DNA of 33,700 nt from the NCBI GenBank assembly GCA_002292165.1, contig DBBK01000012.1:1-33700 (forward strand). Direction: 5' to 3'. This document shows, piece after piece, positions 23,145 through 31,388 of the stretch. This DNA is from Brevundimonas sp. UBA986 (GTDB lineage Bacteria; Pseudomonadota; Alphaproteobacteria; Caulobacterales; Caulobacteraceae). Made by a program: the position numbers and the translations under genes. The number at the start of each line of letters is the position of its first letter. Within the stretch, counting starts at the first letter, position 1. The notes under the pieces are model-generated. The model was not told where the DNA came from and searched no databases. It worked only from the letters and a program-made list of their open reading frames with translations.

Positions 23145-24081
23145 GGTCGTCTTCCCGCTCGCCGGGAAACGAATCTGGGTCGCCGGCCATCGCGGGATGG
23201 TCGGTTCGGCCATCGTGCGCCGGCTGGCGTCCGAGGACTGCGAGGTCGTCACCGCAACCCGCGCCGACGTCGATCTGAAATCGCCCGACCAGGTCCGCGC
23301 CTTCGTCGCGGACCGCAAGCCCGACGCCATCTTCATGGCCGCGGCCAAGGTCGGCGGCATCCTGGCCAATGACACCTATCCGGCCGACTTCCTGTACGAC
23401 AACCTGATGATCGCGGCCAACGTCACCGAGGCGGCCTACCGCGAGGGCGTCGCCAAGATGCTGTTCCTCGGCTCCAGCTGCATCTACCCCAAGCAAGCGC
23501 CCCAGCCGATCCCGGAAGACGCCCTGCTGACCGGCCCGCTGGAACCGACCAACGAATGGTATGCGGTGGCCAAGATCGCCGGCATCAAACTGGCCCAGTC
23601 CTATCGCAAGCAGCACGGCTGCGACTTCATCTCGGCCATGCCGACCAACCTCTACGGCCCCGGCGACAACTACGACCTGACCTCCAGCCATGTCCTGCCG
23701 GCCCTGATCCGCAAGGCGCATGAGGCGAAGGAAACGGGCGCCGACCACATCGTCATCTGGGGCACCGGCACGCCGCGGCGCGAGTTCCTGAACTCCGACG
23801 ACTGCGCCGACGCCTGCGTCTTCCTGATGAAGACCTATTCCGACTTCGAGCACGTCAACGTCGGCTCGGGCGAGGACCTGCCCATTATCGATCTGGCCAG
23901 ACTTGTGTGCGAGGTTGTCGGCTTCAACGGCGACATCGTCACCGATACCTCCAAGCCGGACGGCACCATGCGCAAGCTCATGAGCGGCGACAAACTCAAG
24001 GCCATGGGCTGGGCCCCGACGATCGGTCTGAAGGACGGCATCGAAGGCGCCTATGCCGCGTTCAAGGCGGCCAACGCGTGA
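23134..24081 (+). CDS. fcl: GDP-L-fucose synthase (epimerase/reductase)
   Basis: The 315-residue enzyme epimerises and reduces the product of Gmd to GDP-L-fucose using NADPH. It shows the nucleotide motif GHRGMVGSAIVRRL (18-31), AAAKVGGILAND, the catalytic region GSSCIYPKQAPQPI with S114/S115 and C116, Y143 and K147 in EWYAVAK, and the substrate region MPTNLYGPGDNYD followed by WGTGTPRREFL. All are standard for Fcl/WcaG. The start lies inside the end of gmd (11-bp overlap), with GGGAG upstream. Its TGA stop overlaps the GTG start of the next gene (GTGA). Presence of both gmd and fcl is strong evidence that the locus makes a fucose- or fucose-derivative-containing glycan. Confidence 0.97.
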   Translation: MASEVVFPLAGKRIWVAGHRGMVGSAIVRRLASEDCEVVTATRADVDLKSPDQVRAFVADRKPDAIFMAAAKVGGILANDTYPADFLYDNLMIAANVTEAAYREGVAKMLFLGSSCIYPKQAPQPIPEDALLTGPLEPTNEWYAVAKIAGIKLAQSYRKQHGCDFISAMPTNLYGPGDNYDLTSSHVLPALIRKAHEAKETGADHIVIWGTGTPRREFLNSDDCADACVFLMKTYSDFEHVNVGSGEDLPIIDLARLVCEVVGFNGDIVTDTSKPDGTMRKLMSGDKLKAMGWAPTIGLKDGIEGAYAAFKAANA

Positions 24082-25571
24082 AGAAGTTCGCTGCCGCATA
24101 TCTGATCCTCGCCACGATCTGCGCGATCATTCAGCTTGTGCTGGGTGCGAACTTCCCGATCCTGATCGCACTATACATCATCTCGGTGTGCGGCTTCTTT
24201 TCGATCTATTCGGACAAGCTGACCGTCGCCAGCATGATCTATTTTTCGATCTGCCTGTACAGCGGCATGTTCGCCGTCGTGATCAAGACTGTCCTGTGGC
24301 AGCCGGTCCAGCAGAACCTGTACAATCCGGACACTTCGGCGATCGTCGTCTTTACCGGACATATGGCCACGACCGCGGCCTTCATGGTCGCCCAGAGGTT
24401 CCCGATCCGCTTCCGGGCGATCCAGAACCTGAAGCAGGAGTTCGACGTCGCGGGATCCCGAACGCCGCTGTTTCCGGTGATGTTCGTGATCGCCTTCATC
24501 CTGCTGGTGCTGCATGAGCATTTCCGTCCCCAGTTCACGAACGGCAACAGCGACGCCATCGGCGGCTTCGGCGGCTTCGGCGCCTTCTATTTCCTGCTGG
24601 TCTTCAGCTTCGCCGGCCAGGTCTCCCGCGCCGTCTCCAGCCGCGCCCGGGGCGCCGACACCACCCTCGCGATCGTGATGTTCATCATGATCACGGGCCT
24701 GTCGTTCGCCGCCAACATCAAGAAGGATGTCATGGACGCGGCGCTGGTCGTCGTGCTGATCTTCGTCTTCTACAAACTGAAGGTGAAACCTCAGTACGTG
24801 GTCGGCGGCGCCGTCTTCCTGATTGCGTCCCAGTTCGTGCTCGCTCCGCTGATCCACATCACCCGCGCCGAACAGACCAACAAGACCGTCGCCGAACGGG
24901 TCGATCTGACGATGGCGATCCTGAGGCAGAACAACTATGACTTCGGCCGGATCAACGCCCTGAACGACAAGGTCTACAAGGGTTTCGCGGCCAACTACCG
25001 GTCATCGGGAAGTTACGTCTATCCGTCGACCGCGAACATCGACCGGTTCGCGCTTATTCTTCCGGTCGATCAGGTCACGCGGGTGAACGACCCCGGACGC
25101 GTGACGATCTCCGAGGTCACCAGTCTCGTCGGCCAACGCGTGCTTCCGTCGGTGCTGGTCTCGAAAAGCCCCGGCGTTCTGGGCGACATCGTCAGCTGGA
25201 AGTACGGGTTCCGGACCTATCTGACGGTCGGACGTCCGGTCGTGGGTCTGTCCGCCAGCTCCTTCGCCGTCGGCGGCCTTCCGGGGGTGATCGGCATCAG
25301 CTTCTTCCTGATGCTGGTGGTCTTCCTCGTGGTCGATCTGATCGGCGGAGCGATGACCGCCAGTCCGTGGTCGGTGGCTATGGTCGTGACGCTGAGCAAC
25401 GTCGCGGAGAAGGAAATCGACGCCTTGTTCGAGATCCTGCTGCGCAACATCCCGCTGATGATGGTGACGCTGGCGATCTTCGTCTTCATGGCCCGACTGT
25501 TCTATCCGGCAGCACCAGGTCGACAGATGCCGTCCGGAGGGCCCGCCTACCCCGCTCCCGGCGCCCGATGA
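24078..25571 (+). CDS. Polysaccharide polymerase-like integral membrane protein (Wzy-like)
   Basis: I start at GTG 24078, which overlaps the fcl stop by 4 bp. The frame is open further upstream but that would run inside fcl. The 497-residue protein has roughly ten to twelve hydrophobic segments, for example AAYLILATICAIIQLVLG, ALYIISVCGFFSIYS, LFPVMFVIAFILLVL and IGISFFLMLVVFLVVDLIGG. A long soluble loop of about 130 residues (from HITRAEQTNKTVAERVD to FRTYLTVGRP) precedes the last segments. This topology, with one large periplasmic loop late in the chain, is typical of Wzy-type repeat-unit polymerases, which have little sequence conservation. The assignment rests on topology and on position between fcl and a flippase gene. 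It ends in an ATGA overlap with that gene. Confidence 0.65.
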   Translation: MKKFAAAYLILATICAIIQLVLGANFPILIALYIISVCGFFSIYSDKLTVASMIYFSICLYSGMFAVVIKTVLWQPVQQNLYNPDTSAIVVFTGHMATTAAFMVAQRFPIRFRAIQNLKQEFDVAGSRTPLFPVMFVIAFILLVLHEHFRPQFTNGNSDAIGGFGGFGAFYFLLVFSFAGQVSRAVSSRARGADTTLAIVMFIMITGLSFAANIKKDVMDAALVVVLIFVFYKLKVKPQYVVGGAVFLIASQFVLAPLIHITRAEQTNKTVAERVDLTMAILRQNNYDFGRINALNDKVYKGFAANYRSSGSYVYPSTANIDRFALILPVDQVTRVNDPGRVTISEVTSLVGQRVLPSVLVSKSPGVLGDIVSWKYGFRTYLTVGRPVVGLSASSFAVGGLPGVIGISFFLMLVVFLVVDLIGGAMTASPWSVAMVVTLSNVAEKEIDALFEILLRNIPLMMVTLAIFVFMARLFYPAAPGRQMPSGGPAYPAPGAR

Positions 25572-26890
25572 AACTGCCCTCCCGTCTGACCAAGAATTTC
25601 TCCGCCCAGATGTTCAGTCAGGCGGTGACGCTGGGGGTGCAGTTCGGGTCGGTGCCGATCCTGATCCTGGCCTGGGGCATCGAGCGGTACGGGGTCTGGG
25701 TGCTGCTGACGGCCCTGCCCGCCTATCTGAATTTCAGCGACTTCGGCTTCACCTTCATCGCCAAGAACGACATGTCGATCCGGGTGTCCGCAGGCGACCG
25801 GGCCGGAGCGATGGAGACCTTCCAGAGCATCTTCGGCCTGCTGCTGATCGCCGGCTGCGTGTTGGCGATCGCGGCGGCGGTGCTGCTAACGGTCGCGCCC
25901 ATCGGCGCCTGGTTCAACCTCGGCTCGGAAAGCCTGGATCAGGCGCGGGGCGTCCTGGGGACCCAGACAGCTTCGGTCATCGCCTATCAGTTCTTCCTGC
26001 TGCTCTCCGCCGGAGTGCGCTGCGAGGGGCGTCCGGCGACGGAGACGATGTTCGCCGCCTCGGCCCGTCTGTTCGAGGCCGCCGCCATCGCCATCGCGGC
26101 CCTGAGCGGCGCGGGTCTGGCGGGCGCGGCCCTTGCCGGGATGTCGTCGCGCCTGCTTTCCCTTGTTCTTCTGGCCGTCTGGGTCCGCCGCAACACCCCC
26201 TGGCTGCAGATCGGCCTAAAGCACGCCACCCGGAGCCGGCTGAAGGCCATGGCCGGCCCCTCCCTGACCTATATGCTGGTGCCGGTCTCCAACGCCCTGA
26301 TGATCCAGGGGCCGCTGGTCATCCTCGGCGCCGTCGCGACCCCGGCGACCGTGGCCCTGTTCTCGGTGACCCGCACCGTAGCCCGCCTGGGCACCTCGGG
26401 CTCCAACATGCTGAGCTTCGCCCTGCAGCCCGAATACAGCTTCGCCTTCGGCAAGCGCGACCATCACCGCTATAACCAGCTTCTCAAGATCCACGCCGCC
26501 CTGACCGTCGCCGGCCTGCTGGCCTATGGTCTGTGCGTGGTCTTCCTGGGCGAGCTGGGCGTGCGTCTGATCTCCCACGGCCAGTTGAACTTCTCGGCCG
26601 CCCTGCTCTGGACCCTGGGTCTGGCCACCGCCTTCGAGATGGTCTGGACCGGGCTGTTCACCCCGCTTTCGGCGATCAACGCCCACAAGATGGTCTCGGG
26701 AACTCTGGCCGCGGTGCTGGTGGTCGCCTCCCTCATCGTCGTCCCGATCGCCAGCGTGATGAATATCGCGCTCGCCCTGGTGGTGGTGCATCTGATCATG
26801 ACCGCCGTCGCGGCCTGGCGGCTGGCGGCGCACAAATGGCCGCAAGCCCATTCCGCCGCGATCGCGGCGGGCGCGCCGGAGACCGTATAG
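25568..26890 (+). CDS. Polysaccharide flippase-like membrane protein (Wzx/MOP superfamily)
   Basis: Starting at ATG 25568 (4-bp ATGA overlap with the preceding stop), the 440-residue protein has about twelve membrane segments. It opens KLPSRLTKNFSAQMFSQAVT, a typical Wzx start, and continues with PILILAWGIERYGVWVLLTA and the FSDFGFTF segment that recurs in the family after the second helix. The ALFSVTRTVARLGTSGSNML stretch in the middle matches the equivalent helix of the C-terminal half. It should move lipid-linked repeat units across the inner membrane for the adjacent Wzy-like polymerase. It is the last gene of the gmd chain and is followed by a hairpin and a new upstream region for the next glycosyltransferase gene. 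Confidence 0.85.
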   Translation: MKLPSRLTKNFSAQMFSQAVTLGVQFGSVPILILAWGIERYGVWVLLTALPAYLNFSDFGFTFIAKNDMSIRVSAGDRAGAMETFQSIFGLLLIAGCVLAIAAAVLLTVAPIGAWFNLGSESLDQARGVLGTQTASVIAYQFFLLLSAGVRCEGRPATETMFAASARLFEAAAIAIAALSGAGLAGAALAGMSSRLLSLVLLAVWVRRNTPWLQIGLKHATRSRLKAMAGPSLTYMLVPVSNALMIQGPLVILGAVATPATVALFSVTRTVARLGTSGSNMLSFALQPEYSFAFGKRDHHRYNQLLKIHAALTVAGLLAYGLCVVFLGELGVRLISHGQLNFSAALLWTLGLATAFEMVWTGLFTPLSAINAHKMVSGTLAAVLVVASLIVVPIASVMNIALALVVVHLIMTAVAAWRLAAHKWPQAHSAAIAAGAPETV

Positions 26891-26897
26891 ACGCAAT

Positions 26898-26932
26898 CGC
26901 GCCACAACCTTCGAGAGAGGCCTTTTGGCGCG
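26898..26932. terminator. Hairpin after the flippase gene, possible terminator
   Basis: CGCGCC (26898-26903) pairs with GGCGCG (26927-26932), with a minor inner CCT/AGG pairing. There is no T-tract on the 3' side. It may end the gmd operon or attenuate read-through into the next gene. Confidence 0.3.
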
Positions 26933-26943
26933 GGCCCAACCTC

Positions 26944-26977
26944 TTGACGGCTATAACTAAAGTTAGTTCGGTTATCC
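26944..26977 (+). promoter_or_regulatory. Promoter/operator region of the GT4 gene with a perfect dyad
   Basis: TTGACG (26944-26949) is followed by the perfect inverted repeat AACTAA-AG-TTAGTT (26955-26968), itself flanked by ATAAC/GTTAT. No -10 is found at ideal spacing, so either the promoter is activator-dependent or TTGACG is fortuitous. Confidence 0.35.
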
Positions 26978-27007
26978 TCTCTCCCCTTGCGTAGAAGTCA
27001 GCGACCC

Positions 27008-28213
27008 ATGAAACCTGAACCGTCGGGTTCCCGCCGAATGCGCCTGTTGCACATCATCAATTCGGTGAACCCTGTCAGCGGCGGGCCGATCGAGGGTGTG
27101 TTCCGGCAGGACGGGGCGACGCGCGATCTGGGCCTGCGCGAGGTCCTGTCCCTGGATCACCCGGACGATCCCTGGGTCGCCGCCAGCCCGATCAAGGTCC
27201 ATGCCATGGGCGCCCGCAAGGCCAAGGGCGGGTTCCTGGGCCACTACGGCTATTCGCCCGACATGGAGCCCTGGCTGAAGGCCCACGTCGGCGACTATGA
27301 CGCGGTCATCGTCAACGGCCTGTGGAACTACGCCACCTTCGCCGCGGCGCGGGTTCTGCCCCACGCCTCCACCCCCTATTTCGTCTTCACCCACGGGATG
27401 ATGGACCCCTGGTTCCGGCGCACCTATCCGCTCAAGAACCTGGCCAAACAGGGCTTCTGGCAGATCTGCGAAGGGCCGCTGACCCGGGGCGCCCAGGCGG
27501 TGCTGTTCACCACCGAGGAAGAGAAGCTGCTGGCGCGCGGCGAGTTCTGGGGCAGCCGCTACAAGGAACAGGTCGTCGGCTACGGCACCTCGACGGCGCC
27601 CGCGCCAACCTCGGCCCAGACCGCGGCCTTCGCCGGGAAGGCGCCGGAGCTGAAGGGCCGCCCCTATCTGCTGTTCCTCAGCCGCATCCACCCCAAGAAG
27701 GGCGTGGACCTGCTGGTCGAAGCCTTCGCCCGTGCCGCCGACCTTCAGCCCGATCTGCAGATCGTCGTCGCCGGCCCGGACCAGACCGGCTCGGTCGCCG
27801 CCCTGAAGGCGCAAGCCCAGGCCCTGGGGATCGCCGACCGGCTGCACTGGCCGGGCATGCTGCAGGGCGATGCCAAATGGGGCGCCTACTACGGCGCCGA
27901 GGCCTTCATCCTGCCCTCGCACCAGGAGAATTTCGGCATCGTCGTCGCCGAGGCCATGGCCTGCGGCAAGCCGGTGCTGATCAGCGACAAGGTCAATATC
28001 TGGCGCGAGGTCGAGGGCGCGGGCGCGGGTCTGGTCGAGCCGGACACGATCGAGGGGGCGGAAGCCCTGCTGCGCCGCTGGAACGCGCTGACGCCGGACG
28101 AACGCACGGCCATGGGCGCCGCCGCGCAGGCCGCCTTCCGCGCCAATTTCGACGTGGAGATCACCGCCCCGGCCCTGCTGCACACCCTACGCGAGACGCT
28201 TCAGGCGGCCTGA
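27008..28213 (+). CDS. GT4-family glycosyltransferase
   Basis: I choose ATG 27008 (401 residues); Met11 (MRLLHIINSV) is the alternative. The N-domain opens LLHIINSVNPVSGGPIEGVF and carries NGLWNYATFAAAR and YFVFTHGMMDPWFRR. The C-domain has PYLLFLSRIHPKKGVDLLVEAF, IVVAGPDQTG, and the donor site LPSHQENFGIVVAEAMACGKPVLIS with the E-x7-E geometry of GT4 retaining enzymes. It should add a sugar to the growing repeat unit in the cytoplasm. It is separated from the gmd chain by 117 bp containing a dyad, so it may be separately controlled. It converges on the SDR/acetyltransferase pair. Confidence 0.92.
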   Translation: MKPEPSGSRRMRLLHIINSVNPVSGGPIEGVFRQDGATRDLGLREVLSLDHPDDPWVAASPIKVHAMGARKAKGGFLGHYGYSPDMEPWLKAHVGDYDAVIVNGLWNYATFAAARVLPHASTPYFVFTHGMMDPWFRRTYPLKNLAKQGFWQICEGPLTRGAQAVLFTTEEEKLLARGEFWGSRYKEQVVGYGTSTAPAPTSAQTAAFAGKAPELKGRPYLLFLSRIHPKKGVDLLVEAFARAADLQPDLQIVVAGPDQTGSVAALKAQAQALGIADRLHWPGMLQGDAKWGAYYGAEAFILPSHQENFGIVVAEAMACGKPVLISDKVNIWREVEGAGAGLVEPDTIEGAEALLRRWNALTPDERTAMGAAAQAAFRANFDVEITAPALLHTLRETLQAA

Positions 28214-28250
28214 GGCCCCGAAACGTCCTCAAGGGCCGGGCCGGCGCCGA

Positions 28251-29243
28251 TCAGTGGTCGGCGCTGGAGGTTGGGTTGGTCTTCAGCCAGGCGACCGTAT
28301 TGGCGACGCCTTCGTCGAAGCTGAAGGGACCCGCGCCAAGAAGGGCGAAGGTCGGCTCGACCGGGGTGCGGAAGTCCGAGGTCATCCGCTTCAGCCGGCC
28401 CGAGTTGATCGGCGACGGCAGCTTCAGCGAGGCGGTCAGGTCGCCGACCCGGGCGATGGCGCCCAGCAGCCCCTTGGGGAAGCGCCGCACCGGCTGGCCG
28501 CGCAGCGCGACCGAGAAGGAGTCGAGCCAGACCGAGGAATCCATCGGGGCGTCGCCGACGTAGAAGACCTTGTGGCGGACCTCGGCCAGCGGGACCTTGA
28601 TGGCGTTGACCATCTGGGAAACGACGTTGCCGACATAGCCGTAGGAGCGGATCGAGTGATCGCCCTCGGGATGCAGGTACAGACCCATGCCGATGTAGCG
28701 CCAGATCGATTTGGCGAAGGACGGGTGATACGGGCCCCAGATGTTGGTCGGGCGGAAGACGACCCAGTCCAGATCCATGGCGCGGGCGCGCAGGATCTTC
28801 TCGGAATCCACCTTGGTCTGGCCATAGACGGTGTCGGCGCTGAAGGCCTCGGGATCGAAGGAGCCCTGGGCCGGACCGGCGACCATCTGGGTCGAGACGT
28901 GCAGGACGACGGGGCTGTAGGCCTCGAGGGCGCCCACGGCGTCGATCACATGGTCGACCCCGACCGTATTGACCAGCATCAGGGAGGCGTCGCCCGCCAG
29001 GCTGGCCCAGGCGGCGAGGTTGTAGATCACCTCGGGACGATGCTCGGCGACCACTGCGGCGATGGCCGGGGCGTCCATCAGATCGGCCTTCGTCCAGTAA
29101 GGCGCATGGGCGTCAAGGGTCGGGGGCTTCTTGTCGAAGTTGACCACCGTGTGCCCTTCGGCGAGCAGGGCCTCGACCAGATGGGTGCCGATGAAGCCGG
29201 AGCCTCCGGTGACCAGGATCGTCTTCTTGCCGGTATCAGCCAT
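28251..29243 (-). CDS. NAD-dependent epimerase/dehydratase (extended SDR), probable sugar-nucleotide enzyme
   Basis: The 330-residue protein has the NAD-binding motif VTGGSGFIGTHLVEAL (11-26), a DKKPP segment ending the second strand, the NLAAWAS strand, S117/T118 (LHVSTQMV), and the catalytic pair Y140 and K144 (VYGQTK). FRPTNIWGPYHPSF follows, as in UDP- or GDP-sugar epimerases and dehydratases. The exact product cannot be read. Given the locus it probably makes or modifies a nucleotide sugar. It lies 9 nt after the wcaF-like gene on the same strand, so the two form an operon at the far edge of the polysaccharide locus. Confidence 0.88.
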   Translation of the reverse strand: MADTGKKTILVTGGSGFIGTHLVEALLAEGHTVVNFDKKPPTLDAHAPYWTKADLMDAPAIAAVVAEHRPEVIYNLAAWASLAGDASLMLVNTVGVDHVIDAVGALEAYSPVVLHVSTQMVAGPAQGSFDPEAFSADTVYGQTKVDSEKILRARAMDLDWVVFRPTNIWGPYHPSFAKSIWRYIGMGLYLHPEGDHSIRSYGYVGNVVSQMVNAIKVPLAEVRHKVFYVGDAPMDSSVWLDSFSVALRGQPVRRFPKGLLGAIARVGDLTASLKLPSPINSGRLKRMTSDFRTPVEPTFALLGAGPFSFDEGVANTVAWLKTNPTSSADH

Positions 29244-29252
29244 CTGCGGTCC

Positions 29253-29822
29253 TCAGGCGTCGGGCTTCACGCGCCGGTCGCCGACCTTGCGCGCGGGGAA
29301 GCCTGTGTTGATCGAATAGGGTTCGGTGCTTTTGGTCACCACGGCGCGGGCGCCGATGACCGAGCCCCGCCCGATGGTCAGGCCCTGGTGCACGAAACAG
29401 CCCGAGCAGAACCAGCTCTCGGACTCGATCTTCAGCGGCAGGGCGTAGATGTCGAAGGTCGGTTTGCGGAACTCGTGCGAGCCCGTGACGATGGAGATGT
29501 TGTCGGCCATGGCGACATTGTCGCCGATATCGATCTCGGCGAGCGAATACAGCAGGGTGCCGTCGCCGAACCAGCAGTGGTCGCCGATGGTCAGCTTCCA
29601 GGGATAGGTGACCCGCACGCCGGGGCGCAGCTTGACCCCCTTGCCGATCTTCGCCCCGAACCGGCGCAGCAGCCAGGCGCGCCAGCCGAACATGAACTGG
29701 GGCGACCAGGCGAAGAGGGTCGACTGGACCAGCCACCACAGCTGAACGACCACCGCCGAACGCCCCCTGAAGCCCGGCGGATTGCGGAACAGGGAGAGGT
29801 CCTGAACGGTCTCGTCGCTCAT
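29253..29822 (-). CDS. wcaF: WcaF-like acetyltransferase (left-handed beta-helix)
   Basis: The 189-residue protein opens DLSLFRNPPGFRGRSAVVVQ and LWWLVQSTLFAWSPQFMFGW, the N-terminal lead-in of the WcaF branch. Hexapeptide-repeat coils follow (IGKGVKLRPGVRVTYPWKLT, IGDHCWFGDGTLLYSLAEID, IGDNVAMADNISIVTGSHE). The active-site His would be in GSHEFRKPTFD, with the conserved GLTIGRGSVIGARAVVTKS coil near the C-terminus. WcaF acetylates a fucose residue in colanic acid, and here it probably O-acetylates the fucose-containing repeat unit. It leads the operon with the SDR gene. Codon use is normal. Confidence 0.88.
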   Translation of the reverse strand: MSDETVQDLSLFRNPPGFRGRSAVVVQLWWLVQSTLFAWSPQFMFGWRAWLLRRFGAKIGKGVKLRPGVRVTYPWKLTIGDHCWFGDGTLLYSLAEIDIGDNVAMADNISIVTGSHEFRKPTFDIYALPLKIESESWFCSGCFVHQGLTIGRGSVIGARAVVTKSTEPYSINTGFPARKVGDRRVKPDA

Positions 29823-29986
29823 GAGCGGCTGTATTCCAATGGGTTATCGCCGGGTCCGGCGCGCCGTCCCCCGATGGTCGGCTCAACCCCTCTAGACCTG
29901 AACCGTAAAGAAGGCGCCCACTGTTCGCAACCGCAGCATTCCGGCGATTTCCGAAATGGGACGCCCCGGACTGATGGCCCGGGCCT

Positions 29987-30547
29987 TCAGGGCTCCAGCT
30001 CGATGTCCCAGTAGAGGTAGTCGAGCCAGCTCTGGTGCAGGTAGTGCGGCGGGAAGCGGCGGCCGGCGTCCTGAAGCTGCCAGGCGTTGGGACGGATCGG
30101 TTCGCGGCGTATCGGCATCTGGGCCTGACGCGGCGTGCGGCCGCCCTTGCGCAGATTGCAGGGCGAACAGGCGGCGACGATATTCTCCCACGTCGTGCGG
30201 CCGCCCTGGGAGCGGGGAATGACATGGTCGAAGGTCAGCTCGGCCGTCTCCGAGCAGTACTGGCAGGTGAAGCCGTCGCGCAGGAAGACGTTGAAGCGGG
30301 TGAAGGCCGGGCTGCGGTCCTGGTCGACATAGCTCTTCAGCGCGATGACGCTGGGCAGCTGCATCTCCATGGAGGGGCTGCGCACCACCTTGTCATAGAG
30401 GGACACCACGTCCACGCGATCCTGATAGACGGCTTTCACCGCCTCTTCCCAGGGCCACAGTGACAGCGGGTAGTAGGACAGGGGGCGGAAATCGGCGTTC
30501 AGCACCAGAGCCGGAAATCCGGACGGCGGTCGGGTCAGGACCTGCAT
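29987..30547 (-). CDS. HNH endonuclease family protein
   Basis: The 186-residue protein has an N-terminal region typical of a widespread chromosomal family (ALVLNADFRPLSYYPLSLWP and EAVKAVYQDRVDVVS). A zinc-finger HNH domain follows: C95-x2-C98 (FTCQYCSE), D107-H108 (TFDHVIPRSQGG), N122 (TTWENIVAAC) and C127-x2-C130-N131 (CSPCNLRKGG). The four Cys should bind a structural zinc, and H108 and the Asn/His residues form the beta-beta-alpha-metal site. This family is conserved in many alphaproteobacteria without an assigned role. The neighbours here (polysaccharide and repair genes) do not clarify it. It is apparently monocistronic. Confidence 0.9.
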   Translation of the reverse strand: MQVLTRPPSGFPALVLNADFRPLSYYPLSLWPWEEAVKAVYQDRVDVVSLYDKVVRSPSMEMQLPSVIALKSYVDQDRSPAFTRFNVFLRDGFTCQYCSETAELTFDHVIPRSQGGRTTWENIVAACSPCNLRKGGRTPRQAQMPIRREPIRPNAWQLQDAGRRFPPHYLHQSWLDYLYWDIELEP

Positions 30548-30656
30548 CAGGCCCTCCCGCTGTGCTGAGGGGGGTGTGAGGCGACAGGACTGAAGACGTG
30601 ATCTCCTTCCTTATCTGTGATCACACCCTAGGCCCGATTCGACGACGCCGCCATGA

Positions 30657-30674
30657 CGTTCCGACGGCGGAACG
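30657..30674. terminator. Strong hairpin between the TRIC and HNH genes, possible terminator
   Basis: CGTTCCG-ACGG-CGGAACG forms a perfect 7-bp stem with a tetraloop about 34 nt beyond the end of the TRIC-family gene. It lacks a T-tract on the minus strand, so it is at most a weak or factor-assisted terminator. Confidence 0.4.
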
Positions 30675-30707
30675 ATCACGATTTCCCTCGCCTTCAACCC
30701 ACCTTGC

Positions 30708-31388
30708 TCACCCTGGCTTGCGGGGTCGGTCGGGGAAGCCCGGCAGGCTCCAGCCCCATTGCAGGGCGCCCGCGCGCAGGCCGAAGCCGCACACGGCGGC
30801 GATGATGGCCGCGGGCCAGGGCGACAGATCCGCCATGCCCAGGGCATCGGCCCTGAGCACCACATAGACCGTCGCGGCCAGAAGGGCGGCCGAGACGGTG
30901 ATCTCGCGCCGGAGCAGGATCGAGGGCTGGCCGGCCAGGAGGTCGCGCACCACCCCGCCGAAACAGGCCGTAAGCGCCCCCATGACGATGCAGATCAGGG
31001 GCGCGGCGCCGACAGCCTCGGCCTTGGCGGCGCCCAGCACCCCATAGGCGCCCAGACCGATGGCGTCGAGCCAGAGCAGGGCCCGGAAACGCCAGTCGCG
31101 CCGGCCGATCATCCAGATCGCCACCGAGGCGGCGATGCAGACCCCGAGATAGCGCCAGTCCTGGACCCAGAAGACCGGCAGGCCAAGCAGCAGGTCCCGC
31201 ATGGTGCCGCCGCCGACCCCGGTGATGGCGGCGAAGAAGGCGAAGGTGACGAGGTCGTGCTTCTCGCGCGCGGCGGCCAGCGCCCCGGTGGCGGCGAAGA
31301 CGGCGACGCCTGCGAAGTCCAGCACGGACAGCAGCCGCTGCGGGTCGGCGAGGACCTTCGCCGTCTCGGCGTCGACCAGCGGCGTCAT
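30708..31388 (-). CDS. TRIC/UPF0126-family trimeric cation channel-like membrane protein
   Basis: I start at ATG 31388, which has a GGAGGGGAG ribosome site directly upstream and overlaps the alkA stop by 4 bp. The 226-residue protein has seven hydrophobic segments in two repeated units. Each carries the family motif: GGGTMRDLLLGLPVFWV in the first and FGGVVRDLLAGQPSILLRRE in the second. This internal duplication is the UPF0126/TRIC pattern. Prokaryotic TRIC proteins form trimeric K+-permeable channels in structural studies, but physiological roles are unclear. Coupling to alkA (ATGA overlap) suggests only shared transcription. Confidence 0.9.
   Translation of the reverse strand: MTPLVDAETAKVLADPQRLLSVLDFAGVAVFAATGALAAAREKHDLVTFAFFAAITGVGGGTMRDLLLGLPVFWVQDWRYLGVCIAASVAIWMIGRRDWRFRALLWLDAIGLGAYGVLGAAKAEAVGAAPLICIVMGALTACFGGVVRDLLAGQPSILLRREITVSAALLAATVYVVLRADALGMADLSPWPAAIIAAVCGFGLRAGALQWGWSLPGFPDRPRKPG

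Noticed and set aside
28254..30014. 586-codon plus-strand frame across the SDR and WcaF-like genes
   Set aside because: Both minus-strand genes have clear family motifs and coupled spacing. The plus frame has none.
30616..30625. TGTGATCACA palindrome as a CRP/FNR-type site
   Set aside because: The half-sites match TGTGA/TCACA but abut directly instead of being 6 bp apart, so the site does not fit that family.
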